Made by a program: the position numbers and the translations under genes. Below, in pieces: positions 1 to 5,916 of a stretch of 10,098 bases of DNA. Position 1 is the stretch's first letter; every line of letters begins with the position of its first letter. Source of the stretch: CAZVJA01 sp964626885 (GTDB lineage: Bacteria; Planctomycetota; Planctomycetia; Planctomycetales; Planctomycetaceae); assembly GCA_964626885.1 (NCBI GenBank), contig CAZVJA010000199.1, positions 1-10,098 on the forward strand, given 5' to 3'. The notes under the pieces are model-generated. The model was given only the letters and a program-made list of their open reading frames with translations, was not told the DNA's origin and did no database searches.

Positions 1-296
1 CAGGTGTTGCAGTCGGGAAAGTGGGGGAAGTCGGCCATCAGAAAGGCCTCGCTCAACTTGTTTCCCCCCTGCCGAAGGCGCGCACCGTAGACCGCTACGT
101 CATCCGCGCTCCTCTCGCCGCTCCCCCGGTACCACGATGCCAACAGATCCCCATTCGGGCATTCGACGATCCCTGGGGCATGGTTGTGCTCAGATCGCAG
201 GGGGAACACCAACTCAGACCGAATCGATGCAGCCGGATCGGCCGTCGGAAGGGCAACTGAGAGCAGGAACAGAGAGGTCACAGCCAGCGAACTCAT
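1..296 (-). CDS. Exported sialidase-like (BNR-repeat) protein, N-terminal part only, runs off the window
   Basis: Partial gene: 98 codons are visible and the frame is still open at base 1. Residues 1-20 form a signal peptide (short polar start, then the LFLLSVAL hydrophobic core and an A-D-P-A-A cleavage-type region), so the product is exported. After it come E-H-N-H-A-P-G-I-V-E, P-N-G-D-L-L-A-S-W-Y, G-S-G-E-R, D-D-V-A-V-Y-G-A-R-L, S-E-A-F-L-M-A-D and P-D-C-N. This is the opening blade typical of the sialidase/neuraminidase-like BNR_2 family, which planctomycetes carry in many copies and which acts on sialylated or other glycans. Substrate cannot be inferred and the catalytic residues lie outside the window. 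I chose ATG 296 because AGGAG (310-306) lies 9 bases upstream. An in-frame ATG at 305 directly abuts that AGGAG and is less likely. Transcribed divergently from the HEAT-repeat gene. Confidence 0.85.
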   Translation of the reverse strand, partial: MSSLAVTSLFLLSVALPTADPAASIRSELVFPLRSEHNHAPGIVECPNGDLLASWYRGSGERSADDVAVYGARLRQGGNKLSEAFLMADFPHFPDCNT

Positions 297-559
297 CGGG
301 AGCATCTCCTCACGAAAAACAACCATCGGGAAGCGGGCAAGCGACGCAAATGAGAGAGAGGACTACCTTTGCGCCCAAGATCGGAAGCCTGCTTTGTAAC
401 ATACCCACGAGAGGATTTCACGGTTGCGGACGATTCTGATCTCCGGCAAGTACAGCGAATTCCGCGCATTTTCCCCAATTGCTTCAACCCATAGGTCTGT
501 CAGGACCGATACAGGAAGAAAGGTGAGAGTCTGCACTGATGCGCGTCCATCGTCTCCAT

Positions 560-571
560 TCCGAATTCGGA
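560..571. repeat. 12-base perfect palindrome TCCGAATTCGGA upstream of the HEAT-repeat gene
   Basis: The two halves are exact reverse complements with no loop, so it is more suited to binding a dimeric protein than to forming a hairpin terminator. It lies 40 bases upstream of ATG 612 and just upstream of the -10-like TACTGT at 582-587, where an operator or activator site could sit. Chance occurrence cannot be excluded. Confidence 0.35.
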
Positions 572-588
572 CCTAACTCAATACTGTA

Positions 589-604
589 AAGACGTTTAAG
601 ACGT
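589..604 (+). repeat. Direct repeat AAGACGT-TT-AAGACGT
   Basis: Two identical 7-base units (589-595 and 598-604) separated by TT, a 9-base period, immediately before the ATG at 612. They occupy the region expected for transcription start and 5' leader. They could be a regulator half-site pair or simply a local duplication. No function is known. Confidence 0.3.
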
Positions 605-611
605 GTGAACT

Positions 612-2669
612 ATGGACGGTTCTCAGAAAAACAGCCCGCCCGCCAAACAATTCGTACGGCAATGGCTTTGCCGCGTCCTGGGGATCGCGCTCATTCCTGC
701 AGCGGTCACGGAGACGGGGTGCTCGGCACCCTCAATGGCTTGGAAGCGACAGAACGACTTCGACGTCGAACTGGTGGCCATGCCGGCACGAAAATCTCTG
801 CTTGGTGACGGATTCCTTAGCCGGCGAAAGACTTCTCTGCCGCAACAATCGATCGGGAACGGAAATCCTGGTGGCGGGGCTACGGTGACTCCAGAGTCGG
901 AAGAACGCCTGCTGGCGATCGCACGACTCTTCACGGCTCAAGGTCGCACACAAGACGCACAGCGGATCTATCAAAAACTCGGACGCACTCCAGAGCAGCA
1001 GTCCGCCGGCACCATTGCAAACCGTTCGGAGCAGCCGAAGGAACAACCGGCAGCCACCGCGCCCGCTGGCACATCGACTCCCACTGTCGGAAGTGAGGCG
1101 AAGCAAGCTTCTCGAACAACGGCGGAACATTATGTGAAGCCACCACGTTCGGTGGCCGAGAATGACTCAACAACCGACAAGCCGTCTGACAAACAAGCCT
1201 CCGAGAGTAAACAAGCTCCGCAGCAGCCCCCCCCCACAGTTACGGCAGCAACGCCATCATCGACAGCGGTATCGAGTGCAGCTCCCGCCGAGTTGCCGCT
1301 CAACTCGACGGTCACCACATCGGTATCGACTGCAGTGGACACACCTGGCTGGCAAAACTCCGGTGAGTCATCGTCATTGCCGCCCGGGCCCGAATACACA
1401 ATCTCCACGGGAATCAGCGGACTCCCCCGCCCATGGAGCCCTCCCGACGAACCACGTCGTCTTGTGGAGAGCAGTCCGGTGCTCGAAATCTCGCCCCCTG
1501 CCGAAGGATTCAAGACTCCAATCCTCCCGAGCCAGTCGAGTGAGTGGGACGCAACCCTCAATGTGGCTCCGGGAAAGTTTCAGACCCCCACCATCCATCC
1601 GGGCCGACCAAGTTCAGGGCGCGCTGTAAGGGAGCCTTCCGAGAGCTTCGCGGCTCCGGACCGTGCCCCACTTCCCTCGCCAAGTTCCACATCCGAAGTT
1701 CAACCTGTCCGATCTGACGACCTGGACGAGGCGGAAGACTCGACCTCGAACGATGTGTCAGATTCTTCCTTGTTAATTATTCCCAACGGAGCTGGCGCTG
1801 CGGAAAAAATCGCCCGCATCCGCAAGCGGACGAATCAACCGCAGGCCGTTGTTGACAATAAAGATGCGAGCAAGTCCCCGACAAATGGAGCAGACGTGCT
1901 TCTGACCGGCCCCTACCGCGACATGCACTCGCCGCAGGTTCTGGAGGCAGCCAAGCTCCTCGATGACGACGATCCGAAACGCCGTGCCGACGGGGCGAGA
2001 AAGATCGGACTGGCAGGGGCCGAAGCTCGCACGGTACTACCGGTGCTTCATGATCGGCTATCGAAGGAAAAGCACAAGCTCGTTCAGGCGCGCATCGCCG
2101 AGGCCATCTTGAAGATTGTTCCGGGCGACGCAGAAGCCATTCGCAAACTGACGGAACTGCTCGGCGATCCGGCTGATTGGAAGACTCGGCAGGCAGCCGC
2201 CGCCGGTCTGACCTCTACCACCAACGGTACTAGTACGGAAGCTATTTCCAAGCTGGTACAGGCGTTGAACGACAGCCATCCTCGAGTACGGGCAATGGTC
2301 GCCCTGACATTGGGAGCTTTCGGCCCGAAAGCGAAGGAAGCTTTACCCCGGCTGCAATTCGCCGCGACGACCGACATCCCACGCGTCCAGGAAGCGGCAC
2401 AAGCAGCCATCGCTTGTATTTCGCCCGATGCCAAATCCAATCCGGCAGCTGCGACACAGACGGGCGGTGAAGTCGGCGCGGACAAAGAGTCGGAGAATCA
2501 CCAGCCGGCTCTCTTACCCGCCGGCGAAGAACATCAAGAAGCGACCGTGGATTCGGATGCTTGGGTCCAAGACGGCAACGATGAACGAAACTCGAAAGAG
2601 GATGACGGCGATCCGTTCAGTGGAACACTGTTCGACTTTGACGCACCCGCGGTCAAATCGTCCAAATAA
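612..2669 (+). CDS. Envelope-type protein with TPR-like motif, disordered linker and C-terminal HEAT repeats
   Basis: 685 residues. Residues 15-37 form a basic-then-hydrophobic export signal ending at G-C37, a lipoprotein-like but non-canonical lipobox (E-T-G-C), so lipid attachment is uncertain. Residues about 96-126 match one TPR-like helical pair (L-L-A-I-A-R-L-F, G-R-T-Q-D-A, I-Y). Residues 127-435 are rich in P, S, T, Q and A with no fold visible, a probable extended linker. Residues about 440-605 contain repeated helices with the HEAT / PBS-lyase-like pattern (D-P-K-R-R-A-D-G-A, H-P-R-V-R-A-M-V-A-L-T-L-G, A-L-P-R-L), a protein-binding solenoid. Residues 620-680 are an acidic tail. ATG 612 is the first start after an in-frame TGA at 606; it has no clear Shine-Dalgarno. 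Likely co-transcribed with the lipoprotein gene 49 bases downstream. No enzymatic motif is visible; probably a scaffold. Function unknown. Confidence 0.85.
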   Translation: MDGSQKNSPPAKQFVRQWLCRVLGIALIPAAVTETGCSAPSMAWKRQNDFDVELVAMPARKSLLGDGFLSRRKTSLPQQSIGNGNPGGGATVTPESEERLLAIARLFTAQGRTQDAQRIYQKLGRTPEQQSAGTIANRSEQPKEQPAATAPAGTSTPTVGSEAKQASRTTAEHYVKPPRSVAENDSTTDKPSDKQASESKQAPQQPPPTVTAATPSSTAVSSAAPAELPLNSTVTTSVSTAVDTPGWQNSGESSSLPPGPEYTISTGISGLPRPWSPPDEPRRLVESSPVLEISPPAEGFKTPILPSQSSEWDATLNVAPGKFQTPTIHPGRPSSGRAVREPSESFAAPDRAPLPSPSSTSEVQPVRSDDLDEAEDSTSNDVSDSSLLIIPNGAGAAEKIARIRKRTNQPQAVVDNKDASKSPTNGADVLLTGPYRDMHSPQVLEAAKLLDDDDPKRRADGARKIGLAGAEARTVLPVLHDRLSKEKHKLVQARIAEAILKIVPGDAEAIRKLTELLGDPADWKTRQAAAAGLTSTTNGTSTEAISKLVQALNDSHPRVRAMVALTLGAFGPKAKEALPRLQFAATTDIPRVQEAAQAAIACISPDAKSNPAAATQTGGEVGADKESENHQPALLPAGEEHQEATVDSDAWVQDGNDERNSKEDDGDPFSGTLFDFDAPAVKSSK
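1227..1235 (+). repeat. Run of nine C inside the HEAT-repeat gene
   Basis: A 9-base homopolymer encoding the P-P-P of the low-complexity linker. Slippage by one base would shift translation into another frame and remove the HEAT domain. It could be a phase-variable site, but in a proline-rich linker of a GC-rich genome it may equally be chance. It is also a place to suspect a sequencing indel, although the frame is intact as given. Confidence 0.6.
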
Positions 2670-2718
2670 GGTATCGATTTTCCGGCGGATGTGATCAGAG
2701 TGACGGGGAGATTTTCAG

Positions 2719-3312
2719 ATGAAAGTCACGGCGATTGCCCTCATGCTCGCGGCGACGAGTGCATTGGCAGGCTGCCGATCCATCGCCGACCGCTGGGACG
2801 CCCGGCTTGTTACCCTTCGGGGTGGACGAGCGGCGGAGCGGTCCTGGCGTAAAAACCAGGAAATCTACTCACAGATTCCCAACCGTGAGACATTCGCTGA
2901 AGGCTACAAATCGGGCTACGCACACGCATTGGCCGGACGCGATTCCAATCAACCTCCGTTCCCGCCGCAGGCGGTCGGTGCCGCGCATTCCGGACGTGGA
3001 ACAAACGTTGCGCTCGTGCAGACCTGGCTGGATGGATTCTCTCACGGGTCACTCGCGGCCTCCCACGATCGAGCCGCTCATCACCAGACTGCTGATCAGT
3101 CTCGTGAGTTGCAAGTTCAGCATGCTGCCCAGGAAATCGAGGAGCCGCAATTCATGGCGGTCCCCCCGTTGCCCCCTCCCTCGGTTGACGAACTTGAGAC
3201 GTCGGCAGGTGTGAACTCGAAAAGTGTGAACAAAGAAGGCACTTTTCGTGATGCACAGCCGCGGGATTCCGGACCGACCGTTCGTTACACGGTTTCCGTC
3301 GGCACGAACTGA
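2719..3312 (+). CDS. Small planctomycete-type lipoprotein with GYxxGY...WxxGxxxG motif, function unknown
   Basis: 197 residues. The N-terminus is a clear type II signal: M-K-V, a hydrophobic stretch and the lipobox L-A-G-C with Cys19 as the lipidated residue, so the mature protein should be membrane-anchored on the outside of the inner membrane. Residues about 38-115 carry A-x-R-S-W, F-A-E-G-Y-K-S-G-Y, a small-residue/proline patch (N-Q-P-P-F-P-P) and then W-L-D-G-F-S-H-G, a pattern I associate with uncharacterised planctomycete lipoproteins. The C-terminal third is polar and probably disordered, ending in T-V-R-Y-T-V-S-V. A good Shine-Dalgarno GGGGAG (2705-2710) lies 8 bases before ATG 2719. 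The gene follows the HEAT-repeat gene by 49 bases, suggesting an operon and perhaps a shared envelope role. No catalytic motif is recognised. Confidence 0.85.
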   Translation: MKVTAIALMLAATSALAGCRSIADRWDARLVTLRGGRAAERSWRKNQEIYSQIPNRETFAEGYKSGYAHALAGRDSNQPPFPPQAVGAAHSGRGTNVALVQTWLDGFSHGSLAASHDRAAHHQTADQSRELQVQHAAQEIEEPQFMAVPPLPPPSVDELETSAGVNSKSVNKEGTFRDAQPRDSGPTVRYTVSVGTN

Positions 3313-3349
3313 TTGCATCGGAACCGCGACGCCGTCGTATGGAATTCAT

Positions 3350-3382
3350 GACGCCCGTGTGCCGGCGGCACGACCAGGCGTC
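3350..3382. terminator. Interrupted hairpin between convergent genes, possible bidirectional terminator
   Basis: Outer arms GACGCC (3350-3355) and GGCGTC (3377-3382) enclose inner arms GTGCC (3359-3363) and GGCAC (3367-3371) around a 3-base loop. It lies between the ends of the rightward lipoprotein gene (3312) and the leftward PilZ gene, overlapping the latter's TGA at 3381-3383. There is no T-run on either side, so a classic intrinsic terminator is not supported. It could stabilise 3' ends or act with Rho. Confidence 0.35.
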
Positions 3383-3827
3383 AGCGAGTATCGTCGTCGA
3401 CGGTCGCTGGATCGATCGGACTCAATGGAAGCGTCACGAACGATCCGGCGGTTTCGTAGCCGTCGGAATTCCGAACCGAGCGGATGATCTTCACAATCAC
3501 TTGATTCCGGTCCGAAATCGGATTGGAGAATTCGGTGAACAGGTAACACGCATCGACCGGTTCCGAATGGCAGATGCAAATCCCCGTGGCCGAGAGATTG
3601 CGGGTCTCGGCCGCAATCCATGGGCCCACCGGACGTCCTTCGCCGTCGATAGGGAGCACGTTCACTTGGACGGTCAATTTCCGGCGCGGCGACCGCCGGC
3701 TTTCAGGCAGCAGTCCGGCTTCGTACGCCATATCGAGCAAATCGCTGTCCGTGGGACCGCTAAACTCCGGAGTGCCGTGATGTGCCTGCTCGAAGACCGA
3801 CGCTTCGGTACATTTGGACTTGGCCAT
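3381..3827 (-). CDS. PilZ-domain protein, predicted cyclic-di-GMP receptor
   Basis: 148 residues, soluble, no signal peptide or membrane segment. The PilZ hallmarks are both present: an arginine cluster R44-R-S-P-R-R49 (the RxxxR element) at the start of the first beta strand (K-L-T-V-Q-V-N-V), and N77-L-S-A-T-G82, matching [D/N]xSxxG, about 30 residues later. These residues bind cyclic di-GMP in characterised PilZ domains, so binding is expected though not shown. Residues 1-43 are a mostly polar extension with a helix-like L-L-D-M-A-Y-E-A-G-L-L segment before the domain. There is no attached effector domain, so it probably acts by contacting a partner in motility, adhesion or matrix control. 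ATG 3827 has AGGTG 5 bases upstream. No cyclase or phosphodiesterase is in the window, so the partner is unknown. Confidence 0.85.
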   Translation of the reverse strand: MAKSKCTEASVFEQAHHGTPEFSGPTDSDLLDMAYEAGLLPESRRSPRRKLTVQVNVLPIDGEGRPVGPWIAAETRNLSATGICICHSEPVDACYLFTEFSNPISDRNQVIVKIIRSVRNSDGYETAGSFVTLPLSPIDPATVDDDTR

Positions 3828-4045
3828 CGGGGCACCTATTGTTCGGGTACGGAAGTATTATGCAGTGCGATCCACTACTGAAGAAATGTATTACTCCGAC
3901 GACTGATCATCGGCCTCACCAAACAAATGTCCCCTTTTTTCGCGGGATTAGACGCCGGGTTGTAACAATCATGAGGATTGCGCGGACCTTTAGAACGAGG
4001 CTCCGACCCGATGAAGTAAAACCTCAAGCGAGTGCAGAAGTCGTT
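3828..4045. other. Intergenic region between metW and the PilZ gene
   Basis: 218 bases without a gene. It should contain the 3' end of the metW transcript and the PilZ promoter (both leftward). The minus strand has an imperfect 7-base-pair stem with a 4-base loop at 3897-3914, about 70 bases before the PilZ start. It has no following T-run, so I cannot say whether it is a terminator or a leader hairpin. Nothing else stands out. Confidence 0.5.
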
Positions 4046-4675
4046 TCACTTGCCGGGGTGCTCGAGTACGTAGAGCGCGCTTTCCGCCCGAAGATTGGCG
4101 GCCCAGGCACGATCGACCGCGCGGTTCTTGATGATCGGCAGGATCTTCAAAACGTGGAGATCGAGGCTGGCCACCAGGTCGCGAAAATCGTGCATCGACA
4201 TGAAATGCAGGTTCGGCGTGTCGTACCATGCAAACGGGAGCGACTGCGTCACCGGCGCCCGGCCGTAACGCACCATTTGCCATCTCGCACGCCAGTAGCC
4301 GAAATTCGGCACGACAACGAGCGCCTTCCGGGCGACTCGCAAAATCTCGATCAGCACCGCTTTCGGTCGGCGAACCTGCTGCAACGTCTGGCTCAGAACC
4401 GCGAAGTCGAAAGAGTCATCCGGAAATTCGGGCAATCCCTGGTCGAGGTCGGCTCGGATCACCGGGACACCACGTCCAATCGCCGCCAGAATGCTGTTGA
4501 GATCCAGTTCCACTCCTTGAACATTGCAGCCGTGCTCATCCCGCAAGGTCGCCAACAGCCGACCATCACCGCAACCGAGGTCGAGCACGCGGCTTCCCCT
4601 GGGGATCTGGTTCATCAACACCTGATCGGTCAGGGCCGCGGTCGGATTCGGCATGCAATAATGCTGCGCGCACAC
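4046..4675 (-). CDS. metW: MetW, methionine-biosynthesis methyltransferase-fold protein
   Basis: 209 residues, near the usual MetW length. Class I SAM-dependent methyltransferase fold: motif I V-L-D-L-G-C-G-D-G (residues about 30-38), acidic end of strand 2 (G-V-E-L-D, about 54-58), then D-F-A-V-L-S-Q-T-L-Q-Q-V with the MetW-typical Q-T-L-Q-Q, followed by V-P-N-F-G-Y-W and W-Y-D-T-P-N-L-H, also typical of MetW. MetW is encoded beside metX in many bacteria and is needed with it for homoserine acylation in several of them; its own methyl acceptor is unclear. The start is taken as GTG 4675, because AAGGAAGG (4692-4685, inside the metX end) lies 9 bases upstream. The alternative ATG 4654 has no Shine-Dalgarno. 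It begins 5 bases after the metX stop, so the two are almost certainly co-translated from one message. Confidence 0.94.
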   Translation of the reverse strand: MCAQHYCMPNPTAALTDQVLMNQIPRGSRVLDLGCGDGRLLATLRDEHGCNVQGVELDLNSILAAIGRGVPVIRADLDQGLPEFPDDSFDFAVLSQTLQQVRRPKAVLIEILRVARKALVVVPNFGYWRARWQMVRYGRAPVTQSLPFAWYDTPNLHFMSMHDFRDLVASLDLHVLKILPIIKNRAVDRAWAANLRAESALYVLEHPGK

Positions 4676-4680
4676 GGGAA

Positions 4681-5865
4681 CTAGCCTTCCTTTCGGACCG
4701 CTTGCAGCGTCTGCTCAAGAAACGGACGCACGACCGAGGCGAGCTGCTCCAGCTCGATAAGAAACGCGTCGTGTCCGTAGGGACTGTTGAGTTCGAGAAA
4801 CGTGACGTGCCGCTGGGCCGCAATAAGTGCCGCCACGAGTTCCTTGCTTTGCTCCGTGGGGAACAGCCAGTCGGTGTCGTACGACGTGATGAGAAACCGG
4901 GCGTTGGTGCGGCCGAGCGCTTGGACCAGCGAACCATAGCTGTCGGCCAGGTTGAAATAGTTCATCGCCTTGGTCAGGTAGATGTAACTGTTCGCGTCAA
5001 ACCGCTCGACGAACCGTTTCCCCTGATAGTGCAGATAGCTTTCGATCTGGAATTCGGTTTCTTTCAGCAGATCGTAGGCCAGCTTTTCGGCGTCCTGCAG
5101 CTTGCGGCCAAACTTCATTTCGATTGATTCGACGGAAAGGTACGTGATGTGCGCGACCATGCGGGCCAAAGCCAAGCCGTAGCGGGGCCCATCGTCACCA
5201 TAGTAATTTCCATCTTTGAACTTGGGATCGGCCTGAATCGCCCGCTGGCCGACCGCGTGGAACGCAATGCCTTGTGCCGAGAGAGTGGCACCGGCGGCCA
5301 GCACGATGGCGCTGTTAATCTGATTGGGGTATCGCGCCGCCCATTCGAGAACCTGCATTCCGCCGAGACTGCCACCGATGGTTGCCAGCAGGCAATCGAT
5401 TCCCAATTGCCGCACCAGCGCGGCATGGACCTCGATAATGTCCCCCACGGTGATGACGGGAAAATCACGGCTCCAGGGTTGACCGGTTTCCGCGCGAACG
5501 CTGCTCGGACCGGTGGTTCCCTGGCATCCACCGAGGACGTTGGCACAGATGATGAAATACTTGTCGGTATCGAGACCTTTACCGGGGCCGATGAAGCCAT
5601 CCCACCAGCCGGGCTTACGATCCTCGGGCGCGTGATACCCGGCGGCATGCGCATCCCCCGTGAGAGCGTGACAGACAAAAATGGCGTTGTCGCGTCGCGG
5701 GGAAAGTTCGCCGTAGGTCTCGTAGGCGACGGTGATCGGACCGATCTCTCGCCCCCCCGCCGTACCCAATAGGTGCGGAGGCTGGAAGAGTGTCGTGAAT
5801 TTGGTCTCGACGAGCCCGACGGAATTCTCGTCGGGCGCGCATTCCTGGATCAGTTCGGTCGGCAT
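4681..5865 (-). CDS. metX: MetX, homoserine O-acyltransferase (acetyltransferase by family)
   Basis: 394 residues, typical MetX size. Alpha/beta-hydrolase fold that transfers an acyl group from acyl-CoA to L-homoserine, the first committed step of methionine synthesis, in the cytoplasm. Visible landmarks: H-A-L-T-G-D-A-H (66-73), the W-W-D-G-F-I-G-P-G-K stretch (87-96), N-V-L-G-G-C-Q-G-T-T-G-P-S-S (109-122), the nucleophile elbow G-G-S166-L-G-G-M-Q, the acid in D-T-D332-W-L-F-P and the base in Y-G-H365-D-A-F-L. The Ser-Asp-His triad is complete with family-like spacing. Some MetX-family enzymes prefer succinyl-CoA, and the acyl donor cannot be settled by eye. No sulfhydrylase gene (metY/metZ) is in the window. 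It lies 51 bases downstream of the desaturase gene and has its own TATAAT immediately before the ATG, so separate transcription is likely. Confidence 0.95.
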   Translation of the reverse strand: MPTELIQECAPDENSVGLVETKFTTLFQPPHLLGTAGGREIGPITVAYETYGELSPRRDNAIFVCHALTGDAHAAGYHAPEDRKPGWWDGFIGPGKGLDTDKYFIICANVLGGCQGTTGPSSVRAETGQPWSRDFPVITVGDIIEVHAALVRQLGIDCLLATIGGSLGGMQVLEWAARYPNQINSAIVLAAGATLSAQGIAFHAVGQRAIQADPKFKDGNYYGDDGPRYGLALARMVAHITYLSVESIEMKFGRKLQDAEKLAYDLLKETEFQIESYLHYQGKRFVERFDANSYIYLTKAMNYFNLADSYGSLVQALGRTNARFLITSYDTDWLFPTEQSKELVAALIAAQRHVTFLELNSPYGHDAFLIELEQLASVVRPFLEQTLQAVRKEG

Positions 5866-5871
5866 GCGAAC

Positions 5872-5877
5872 ATTATA
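5872..5877 (-). promoter_or_regulatory. Perfect TATAAT -10 element directly before metX
   Basis: On the minus strand TATAAT occupies 5877-5872, ending 6 bases before the A of the metX ATG at 5865. With usual spacing, transcription would start at or within a base or two of that A. No Shine-Dalgarno precedes this ATG, which fits a leaderless message. A -35 match at 17-18 bases is poor (TCGAAT or GTCGAA), so an activator or an AT-driven start may be needed. Confidence 0.55.
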
Positions 5878-5916
5878 GATGCGAGCCGTTCCGAATTCGA
5901 CTCCCGAGAACCGCCG

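Larger units (their letters stand above)
297..611. other. Divergent intergenic region between the sialidase-like and HEAT-repeat genes
   Basis: About 315 bases with no convincing gene; the short open frames here lack coding character or a ribosome site. The left edge carries the sialidase-like gene's Shine-Dalgarno (306-310, minus strand). The right end is AT-richer and holds the likely promoter of the 612 gene: TACTGT at 582-587 is a weak -10 candidate. A 12-base palindrome (560-571) and a 7-base direct repeat (589-595, 598-604) lie next to it. No terminator is needed for the divergent arrangement and none is seen. Confidence 0.6.

Noticed and set aside
3339..3881. 180-codon plus-strand open frame over the PilZ gene
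   Set aside because: The opposite strand encodes a PilZ domain with both binding motifs and a ribosome site; the plus-strand frame has neither.
3897..3914. Stem-loop as intrinsic terminator for metW
   Set aside because: The stem has a wobble pair and no T-run follows on the minus strand; it lies over 130 bases past the metW stop.
3782..4684. 300-codon plus-strand open frame
   Set aside because: Antisense to metW, whose family motifs are unmistakable; the frame's product is Arg/His-rich with no recognisable domain and is a by-product of GC-rich codon use.
5866..5916. SAM riboswitch or T-box upstream of metX
   Set aside because: Only 51 bases separate it from the desaturase, and the -10 element places the transcript start at the ATG, leaving no leader.
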